This document shows positions 32,443 to 36,623 of a stretch of 36,623 nucleotides of DNA, in pieces (positions within the stretch are counted from its first letter, which is position 1; every line of letters starts with the position of its first letter). Origin of the DNA: a bacterium (GTDB taxonomy: Bacteria > Patescibacteriota > Minisyncoccia > Moranbacterales > UBA9337); NCBI GenBank assembly GCA_021159185.1, contig JAGGSH010000008.1, forward strand, positions 1 through 36,623. Direction: 5' to 3'. Under the pieces are notes generated by a model. That model saw only the letters and a list, made by a program, of their open reading frames with translations, was not told the DNA's origin and did no database searches. The position numbers and the translations under genes are program-made.

Positions 32443-32817
32443 ATGAAAAATAAAATTAAAAAGATAGCTTACGGCGCGGTGTCAGCGGGTCTTTTGGCTC
32501 CGGCTTTGGCTTGGGCGCAGTGGGGGAGCGAAGGACTGAGCAACGCGAGTGCTGCTGATTTGCCGTCTGGAACTATTTGGGAGATTGTTGGCAACTTAAT
32601 GAAATGGCTTTTGGGATTAGTCGGATTTGTCGGAATAATCGGATTTGCCATAGCGGGAGTTCTGTATTTGACGGCGGCCGGGGATGAAGATAAAATCGGC
32701 AAAGCTAAAAACGCCATGCTGTATTCCATTATCGGAGTGATTGTGGCGCTGGTTGGTTTTGTGGCTATTCAAGCTATTCAAGCTTGGTTGAGTGGAGGAA
32801 CTAACACGCAGTTCTAA
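32443..32817 (+). CDS. VirB2/TrbC-like pilin with signal peptide
   Basis: The 124-residue protein has a classical signal peptide (MKNKIKKIAYGAVSAGLLAP, cleavage likely after ALAWA), a short extracytoplasmic segment, then the two-helix pilin domain WEIVGNLMKWLLGLVGFVGI...YLTAAGDEDKIGKAKNAM with second helix YSIIGVIVALVGFVAIQAI. The ATG at 32443 has the best ribosome binding site of the region (GAGGAGGTG at 32430-32438, 4-5 bases upstream), suggesting higher expression than its paralogues. It is followed by an intrinsic terminator at 32840. Confidence 0.85.
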   Translation: MKNKIKKIAYGAVSAGLLAPALAWAQWGSEGLSNASAADLPSGTIWEIVGNLMKWLLGLVGFVGIIGFAIAGVLYLTAAGDEDKIGKAKNAMLYSIIGVIVALVGFVAIQAIQAWLSGGTNTQF

Positions 32818-32839
32818 AGATTGTTGATCAAAAATTTTT

Positions 32840-32880
32840 AGCGAAAGCGGGAAGATATGTTCTTTTCGCTTTTGTTTTTT
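32840..32880 (+). terminator. Intrinsic terminator within the pilin locus
   Basis: AGCGAAA (32840-32846) pairs with TTTCGCT (32864-32870) and is followed by TTTGTTTTTT. It ends the transcript of the 32443-32817 pilin and separates it from the promoter-led gene that follows. Confidence 0.65.
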
Positions 32881-32888
32881 ATAAAATA

Positions 32889-32897
32889 TGGTATAAT
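32889..32897 (+). promoter_or_regulatory. Extended -10 element just before a pilin start
   Basis: TGGTATAAT (32889-32897) is an extended -10 box. Transcription would begin about 7 bases later, at the A of the ATG at 32904, so the mRNA could be leaderless. A clear -35 is missing (TTGTTT at 32872 is too close), which is usual for extended -10 promoters. Confidence 0.5.
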
Positions 32898-32903
32898 TAA
32901 AAT

Positions 32904-33305
32904 ATGCGAAAGATAAAAAATAGCATTTTAATTTTAACGGCGGTTTTGTTTTTGGGCGGTTTTGTTTTGGAGAGTGTTAATGCTGTTGTGTGTGAGCCTG
33001 GCTTTAATGATAATGATGATGTTGGCGTTTGCTTTCCGGATGACACCGGGCTTTCCGAAGCGCCGGTATGGATAATTATTGTAAATTTAATGCGTTGGAT
33101 TTTAGGAATATTTGGGTTCGTAGCTGTTATAGGATTTGTTATTTCGGGAATACAGTATTTAACTTCAGCGGGGAATGAAAACGCCATTGAAACAGCCAAA
33201 AGAAATATGAAATGGTCTATCGTCGGAGTGTTGGTGGGCTTGGGCGGGTTAACTATAATTTGGGCGATTAACTGGACGCTTATCGCTTTTAATCCTTATT
33301 TTTAG
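32904..33305 (+). CDS. VirB2/TrbC-like pilin with acidic N-terminal segment
   Basis: The 133-residue protein has a signal peptide (MRKIKNSILILTAVLFLGGF, cleavage near SVNA), then a short Asp-rich segment with two cysteines (CEPGFNDNDDVGVCFPDD), then the pilin domain NLMRWILGIFGFVAVIGFVI...YLTSAGNENAIETAKRNMKW and second helix SIVGVLVGLGGLTIIWAINW. The two cysteines bracketing the acidic patch could form a small disulfide loop. It is the closest paralogue of the next gene: both begin MRKIKN and share ILGIFGF and MKWSIVGV. Confidence 0.85.
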   Translation: MRKIKNSILILTAVLFLGGFVLESVNAVVCEPGFNDNDDVGVCFPDDTGLSEAPVWIIIVNLMRWILGIFGFVAVIGFVISGIQYLTSAGNENAIETAKRNMKWSIVGVLVGLGGLTIIWAINWTLIAFNPYF

Positions 33306-33310
33306 CGCTC

Positions 33311-33336
33311 TTACAAATTAAGATCTTAATTTGTAA
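33311..33336. promoter_or_regulatory. Perfect 26-bp palindrome before a pilin gene
   Basis: TTACAAATTAAGA (33311-33323) is followed directly by its exact reverse complement TCTTAATTTGTAA (33324-33336). There is no loop, so in DNA it is a symmetric binding site of the kind used by dimeric regulators; as RNA it would form a hairpin ending 6 bases before the ATG at 33343, covering the ribosome binding region. Confidence 0.6.
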
Positions 33337-33342
33337 ATTGTT

Positions 33343-33708
33343 ATGAGAAAGATAAAAAATTTTTTATTAGTGTTAGTTTCATCAGCTTTGATTCCGTTTA
33401 TTGTTTTAGCTCAATGGGATCCTCTTATGGCGGAACTGGAAACTGAAAGTCAATTGCCGCTTGGGATGACAATTTATCTTACGATAGAGAACTTAATGCA
33501 GTGGATTTTGGGAATATTCGGATTTATAGCTATTATCGGATTTGTAATCTCCGGCATAATGTACCTGACGGCGGCCGGTAATGAAGACCAAATTACCAAA
33601 GCGAAAGCGGCCATGAAATGGTCTATCGTCGGAGTGATAGTCGGTTTGGGCGGGTTTGTGGTCATACAAGCTATTAACTCTTGGCTAGATGAAGGTATAA
33701 AATTCTAA
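33343..33708 (+). CDS. VirB2/TrbC-like pilin
   Basis: The 121-residue protein has a signal peptide (MRKIKNFLLVLVSSALIPFI, cleavage near VLAQ), a short polar segment (WDPLMAELETESQLPLG) and the pilin domain IENLMQWILGIFGFIAIIGF...YLTAAGNEDQITKAKAAMKW with second helix SIVGVIVGLGGFVVIQAI. It is a recent tandem duplicate of the preceding gene, judging from shared runs in both helices, but lacks that gene's Cys-containing acidic insert. No Shine-Dalgarno is visible; the palindrome upstream may control it. Confidence 0.85.
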   Translation: MRKIKNFLLVLVSSALIPFIVLAQWDPLMAELETESQLPLGMTIYLTIENLMQWILGIFGFIAIIGFVISGIMYLTAAGNEDQITKAKAAMKWSIVGVIVGLGGFVVIQAINSWLDEGIKF

Positions 33709-33717
33709 AATATAAGA

Positions 33718-34467
33718 ATGATAAGTTTTATGTCTAAAAAAATATTAGCGCTGGGTTTTGTCGGAATTTTTTTTCTGATGTTTTTTGTTGGCGTTTCCGG
33801 TGCGCTGGCTAGCACAGTTACTTGTACCACTGCGGGAGGGCATTGCGTTATTGGAAGCTGTCCCAGCGACGAAGCTCCCAATGGAGATACTTGCGATGGC
33901 GGGGAATTATGCTGTGCCGCTTCGGGATCTGGGTCCGGTGGCGGATTTGGAACGGTTGAATTTACCAATCCTTTGGAATACGACACAGTGGAAGACGTGC
34001 TGTATAGTTTATTGAATACTCTGCAAGGAATAATAGTGGTTATTTCCATAATTTTTATTATCATCGGAGCGATTTTGTATATTACTTCCGCCGGGAATGA
34101 AAAGAATATGACAATGGCTAAGGGAGCGATTACTGCCGCCATGATCGGGCTGGCGATTGGAATAGCGGCGCCTTCTTTCTTGCGGGAAATTTCGGATATT
34201 TTGGGCTGGGTTCCTGATAATGAAGAGGTGAGCGAGGCATTAACACTGGCGGAAATTGCTTTAAATACTCTTAACTTTCTTCTTTCAGTTGTCGGAGTGC
34301 TAGCCATCATTATGCTGGTATGGGGAGGAATAATGTATTTGACGGCGGCCGGGAATGAAAAGAGAATAGATACTGCCAAAAGCATAGTGACATGGTCTGT
34401 TGTCGGAATTGTTGTGGCTTTAGCGGCCATGGTGATTGTAAAGCAGCTGGCCGTTTTCTTTGCGTGA
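33718..34467 (+). CDS. Double-domain VirB2/TrbC-like pilin
   Basis: The 249-residue protein carries two pilin domains. After a signal peptide (MISFMSKKILALGFVGIFFL, cleavage near GALA) comes a Cys-rich segment (CTTAGGHCVIGSC...CCAASGSGSGGG). Domain 1 has LLNTLQGIIVVISIIFIIIG, YITSAGNEKNMTMAKGA and a second helix ending in APSFLREISDILGW. Domain 2, about 175-249, has LNTLNFLLSVVGVLAIIMLV, YLTAAGNEKRIDTAKS and VVGIVVALAAMVIVKQL. Domain 2 is closest to the minimal pilin at 31558-31830, suggesting a fusion. In-frame ATGs at 33718 and 33730 are both possible starts. A hairpin terminator follows at 34497. Confidence 0.85.
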   Translation: MISFMSKKILALGFVGIFFLMFFVGVSGALASTVTCTTAGGHCVIGSCPSDEAPNGDTCDGGELCCAASGSGSGGGFGTVEFTNPLEYDTVEDVLYSLLNTLQGIIVVISIIFIIIGAILYITSAGNEKNMTMAKGAITAAMIGLAIGIAAPSFLREISDILGWVPDNEEVSEALTLAEIALNTLNFLLSVVGVLAIIMLVWGGIMYLTAAGNEKRIDTAKSIVTWSVVGIVVALAAMVIVKQLAVFFA

Positions 34468-34496
34468 TAAGATAATTACGCTTCAATTATTTTTTT

Positions 34497-34524
34497 AGAT
34501 GCATCTATGGATGCATCTGTTTTT
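34497..34524 (+). terminator. Terminator after the pilin locus
   Basis: AGATGCATC (34497-34505) and GATGCATCT (34510-34518) form a perfect 9-bp stem with a TATG loop, followed by GTTTTT. It resembles the hairpin at the PBP stop codon (15792-15813). Confidence 0.65.
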
Positions 34525-34557
34525 AATTATCATAAATGGCAAGGAACAAATCTCCCA

Positions 34558-34581
34558 CATCAATATATTGATATATTGATG
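34558..34581. repeat. AT-rich 10-bp-arm palindrome
   Basis: CATCAATATA (34558-34567) and TATATTGATG (34572-34581) are exact complements around TTGA. It lies between two terminators in the intergenic gap and could be a protein-binding site or a simple AT-rich cruciform. Confidence 0.45.
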
Positions 34582-34611
34582 CAAGTTAAAAATGTTGTTT
34601 AGGAAAATTTA

Positions 34612-34652
34612 AAAGGCGAGGTTCGCTGTTGCGAACTTCGCCTTTGATTTTT
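34612..34652. terminator. Bidirectional terminator between convergent genes
   Basis: AAAGGCGAGGTTCGC (34612-34626) pairs with GCGAACTTCGCCTTT (34631-34645), 15 bp with one G-T pair and a TGTT loop. A T-rich run (GATTTTT) follows on the + side and an A-rich run precedes it, so it can stop the + strand pilin transcript and the minus-strand gene ending at 34652. Confidence 0.8.
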
Positions 34653-35164
34653 CAAGAAGCGGAGGTAAAAACCAGTTTGGTTTTTTTGCTGGCTTTTACC
34701 TCCTTTATTTCTTTTGGAAGGTTGAGGCTGATTTTTACACAGCCTCTATTATCACTTTTCACTACCGAACTATTTGGCAGTGAATTTACTAAAATTCCTC
34801 CGTAATAATTAACATTCTTATATGGAAGAATACTAGCGTCCCAGCACTTTTTGCCAGTTACCGGGACATCGGTATTTCGGGCTCTGGTCAGCCCATACTT
34901 CGGAATTTCATAGTAGCCGCTGCTGGCTATTCTGAAATTCCATTTTCCGTCGCCTATATACACATTTTGTGGCTGGGCGTTGGGGAAGTAGTAGACCACT
35001 TTAGTTTTGGGCTGGGGTTGGGAAAAACTGCTAAAAAACGGAATGTAATCAAGTAGTTTTCCTGCATCCCATTCTCCGCCATTTTCCTTAAAAGCCGAGT
35101 AAGCGATGCTTAAAAACATTGCCATTATCAGAGGCAGTGTGATGAATTTAAAACTTTTATTCAT
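34652..35164 (-). CDS. Membrane-anchored protein of unknown function
   Basis: I do not recognise this 170-residue protein. It starts with an N-terminal hydrophobic helix (FITLPLIMAMFLSIAYSAF), which is probably an uncleaved anchor or a signal. An aromatic and Pro-rich stretch follows (YIPFFSSFSQPQPKTKVVYY), then a beta-rich-looking domain with GDGKWNFRIASSGYYEIPKYGL, a Cys (CWDASILPYKN) and another near the end (RGCVKISLNLPKE). The two cysteines could form a disulfide. Its start overlaps the end of the SPFH gene by 8 bases, so it is translated from the same mRNA and may work with that protein at the membrane. Confidence 0.65.
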   Translation of the reverse strand: MNKSFKFITLPLIMAMFLSIAYSAFKENGGEWDAGKLLDYIPFFSSFSQPQPKTKVVYYFPNAQPQNVYIGDGKWNFRIASSGYYEIPKYGLTRARNTDVPVTGKKCWDASILPYKNVNYYGGILVNSLPNSSVVKSDNRGCVKISLNLPKEIKEVKASKKTKLVFTSAS

Positions 35165-36197
35165 TATTTTTCACTACCTCCTTCAGCTTTTTCTTGTCGC
35201 CGCTTACAAGTATAGCGGCAGCGCGGGAAACAGGATCGGAGCCGTCAACAATTATCCGTTCAGCCGTTCCGTATTCCGTTTGAATGGCGTTTATAATTTC
35301 TTGATCGCTCATTTTTAGGAATTCGTTTGCTCTTATAGCTCTAATACCTTTTCTTAAATTGCTGATTTTAATTAATTTTGCTATAGCTAGGGCTCTTTCT
35401 ATTTGCTTTTGCGTATAGGCATCTTCTAGCAGTTTCGGAAGTCTGATATCTGTGACAAAAACACGAGGAACTAACATTCCCCACGATCTTTTTTTAATTT
35501 TTCCTGTTTCCTTATCCCTAACTTCTTTCATTTCAGCCTCACAGCTGTTTCTTATGTGTTCCCTTAAGAGATCTTTTGTGTGTGGAGCTTTTGTGGATTT
35601 CATACCTCCAATAAAGCCCCTGGCTTCTCTGAGGGAAAGGTTGGTTATTGATTCTTCTGGTTTATCAATCCATGTGTAAGCATACGGATCAATTACCATT
35701 GTTTTCATTGAAAAATCTACTATAACAGGGATAAGATCTTTTGATAATGCGACAGTTCCCTTCATGTCATGGGTTATTTCCCTGATATCAACGGGTATAT
35801 AGCCCATTAAGGGCTCTGGCGGTTTCCAAATCAAGCCTTCGTTATAATTAAAACGATCAGTCCTCCCTCCCATAGGTGTGGGAACTCCCTTGTGTCCGGA
35901 CTCTATTGTAGTCCAAAACCTTTTTCCAAAACAAAAGGGGATTGTTGCGCTTGCTGTTGCTAAACACGCAAATAGATACGTCCATTTATTTGTTGGTATT
36001 GGTAGCATCCAAAGGGATAAGCAGGCTGTCAAAGATAGCAGAATAGTTAGAATGATAGTGAGCCAGATACCTTGGATGTATCCTTTTGTAGTTTCGCCTT
36101 TTTTGGGAATTGGGTTTAGCCAACTTAATCGTTCTTTTGTTTCTCTATCTTTAGATATTTCTTTCTTTATTTCTGATAATTTCTTTTTAATAATCAT
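35157..36197 (-). CDS. SPFH/band-7 domain membrane protein
   Basis: The 346-residue protein has a basic cytoplasmic start, two closely spaced transmembrane helices at about 44-64 and 72-90, then an SPFH/band-7-like domain: TTIESGHKGVPTPMGGRTDR, EGLIWKPPEP, VDIREITHDMKGTVALSKDLIPVIVDFSMKTMVID, and LVPRVFVTDIRLPKLLEDAYTQKQIERALA. The E-x-G-x-x-G-V start and the R-V-x-V-x-D-I-x-L-P segment before a charged helix match HflC/stomatin-type proteins. These form large membrane rings or organise membrane proteins and proteases. The start ATG at 36197 has a good ribosome binding site (GGAGGAAAG on the minus strand), and a promoter lies about 105 bases upstream. Confidence 0.75.
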   Translation of the reverse strand: MIIKKKLSEIKKEISKDRETKERLSWLNPIPKKGETTKGYIQGIWLTIILTILLSLTACLSLWMLPIPTNKWTYLFACLATASATIPFCFGKRFWTTIESGHKGVPTPMGGRTDRFNYNEGLIWKPPEPLMGYIPVDIREITHDMKGTVALSKDLIPVIVDFSMKTMVIDPYAYTWIDKPEESITNLSLREARGFIGGMKSTKAPHTKDLLREHIRNSCEAEMKEVRDKETGKIKKRSWGMLVPRVFVTDIRLPKLLEDAYTQKQIERALAIAKLIKISNLRKGIRAIRANEFLKMSDQEIINAIQTEYGTAERIIVDGSDPVSRAAAILVSGDKKKLKEVVKNNE

Positions 36198-36302
36198 TTT
36201 ACTTTCCTCCCCATCCTTTCGGGATAGATGTATTTTTTTATTAACTTTTCAAAGATCAAGAGCTGTTTCAGTTCTGATATTGGACGATTCCAATAACATT
36301 TC

Positions 36303-36331
36303 ACCTTAGCATATTTTACGGAAAAAGTCAA
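36303..36331 (-). promoter_or_regulatory. Sigma70-type promoter of the SPFH operon
   Basis: On the minus strand a -35 box TTGACT (36326-36331) is followed after exactly 17 bases by TAAGGT (36303-36308), preceded by TGC as an extended -10 (TGnTAAGGT). This leaves a leader of about 100 bases before the ATG at 36197. Confidence 0.6.
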
Positions 36332-36502
36332 TAGTTGACAAAAAATCATAACCTGCTATCTTTAAGTGTGGGGTGAGAGCAGATTTAAGTTGTGGTTCGC
36401 GGGAGCGGGCTTTTTTAGTAAAAATCCTCTACGAATTACGAATTTTACGAAATTACGAACAAGCAAATTAAGAATTAATTAAGGAGACAAAGAAAAGTAT
36501 AG

Positions 36503-36526
36503 ATTCCCGCCTGCGCGGGAATGACA
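36503..36526. repeat. Short palindromic repeat with ATTCCCGC arms
   Basis: ATTCCCGC (36503-36510) pairs with GCGGGAAT (36515-36522) around CTGC and runs into GAATGACA. The same GAATGACA/TGTCATTC word ends the elements at 2138-2315 and 26511-26710 and appears again as TGTCATTCC at 36615-36623, where another element is probably cut by the window edge. The rest of 36332-36623 holds no gene; it contains repeated ACGAATT/ACGAAATT words near 36430-36460. Confidence 0.6.
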
Positions 36527-36536
36527 GTAGTAATAA

Positions 36537-36564
36537 CAATATAATATAATATAATATAATATAA
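36537..36564. repeat. Five-base microsatellite (ATAAT)n
   Basis: About five to six tandem ATAAT units run here without interruption, directly followed by CTATTAG. Such a tract is prone to length change by slippage. It lies between palindromic repeats and near no gene in the window. Confidence 0.7.
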
Positions 36565-36623
36565 TCTATTAGATTTCACAGCGTTGTTTACATTTTTTGT
36601 TAATTATTTTCACTTGTCATTCC

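Noticed and set aside
33705-34430. Long minus-strand open frame (241 codons) opposite the double-domain pilin
   Set aside because: The + strand protein has a signal peptide, two recognisable pilin domains and neighbours of the same kind; the antisense frame has low-complexity Pro/Ile/Thr composition and is a shadow.

Overview
The window looks like a chromosomal segment of a Candidate Phyla Radiation (Patescibacteria) bacterium, most likely Parcubacteria-like. This is an inference from several signs: an AT-rich genome with compact genes, paralogous single-domain VirB2/TrbC-type pilins in series, a PilB-type ATPase, lamin-tail proteins, a shortened YebC, an orphan sugar-binding lipoprotein, and dispersed palindromic intergenic repeats (cores TGTCATTCCGGAAT and CCTGCCTGCCGGCAGG). 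TGA is used as an ordinary stop, so the recoding of Gracilibacteria/Absconditabacteria does not apply. No rRNA, CRISPR array or plasmid/phage replication gene was seen.

Layout. (1) 1-8.4 kb: housekeeping and envelope genes on the + strand. They are a DciA-like protein, ruvB, a two-helix membrane peptide, a PH-domain membrane protein, a large secreted lamin-tail/PKD protein, a CadD/LysE-like permease, a decayed IS1595-family insertion sequence, a YebC protein lacking one domain, and ruvC. A GC-rich, probably structured RNA-like segment sits before ruvB. (2) 8.6-15.8 kb: a + strand run of a seven-helix membrane protein, an ATP-grasp ligase fused to a retropepsin-like protease domain, two more ATP-grasp ligases, a YdjC/ChbG deacetylase and a class A penicillin-binding protein, with very tight spacing and an ATGA overlap. 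I read this as a cell-envelope peptide-ligation and peptidoglycan-assembly module. (3) 15.83-21.07 kb: a minus-strand cassette of an EcoRI-type adenine methyltransferase, an OLD-like AAA ATPase with a HEPN-like RNxxxH tail, a RhuM protein and a DUF262-HNH protein. It is bracketed by two copies of the same terminator-like sequence, as expected of an inserted defence island. (4) 21.1-26.4 kb: a 1024-residue protein containing two complete PilB/GspE ATPases in tandem, a degenerate DHH-family protein, tRNA-Ser(CGA) and a small methyltransferase. (5) 26.7-34.5 kb: a solute-binding lipoprotein, then a locus of five pilin-type proteins plus a pilin-domain protein with Cys-rich and Ig-like extensions, a large acidic coiled-coil protein and a heptad-repeat protein. 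(6) 34.65-36.2 kb: a minus-strand pair of an SPFH/band-7 protein and an unknown membrane-anchored protein, with a clear promoter; the window ends in repeat-rich intergenic DNA.

The two regions that best fit a poorly described system are the ligase/protease/deacetylase/PBP cluster (8.6-15.8 kb) and the bracketed methyltransferase-ATPase-RhuM-HNH island (15.8-21.1 kb). The tandem PilB fusion and the pilin locus are the most unusual envelope-machinery features. All functional statements come from reading motifs by eye; no database search was run.
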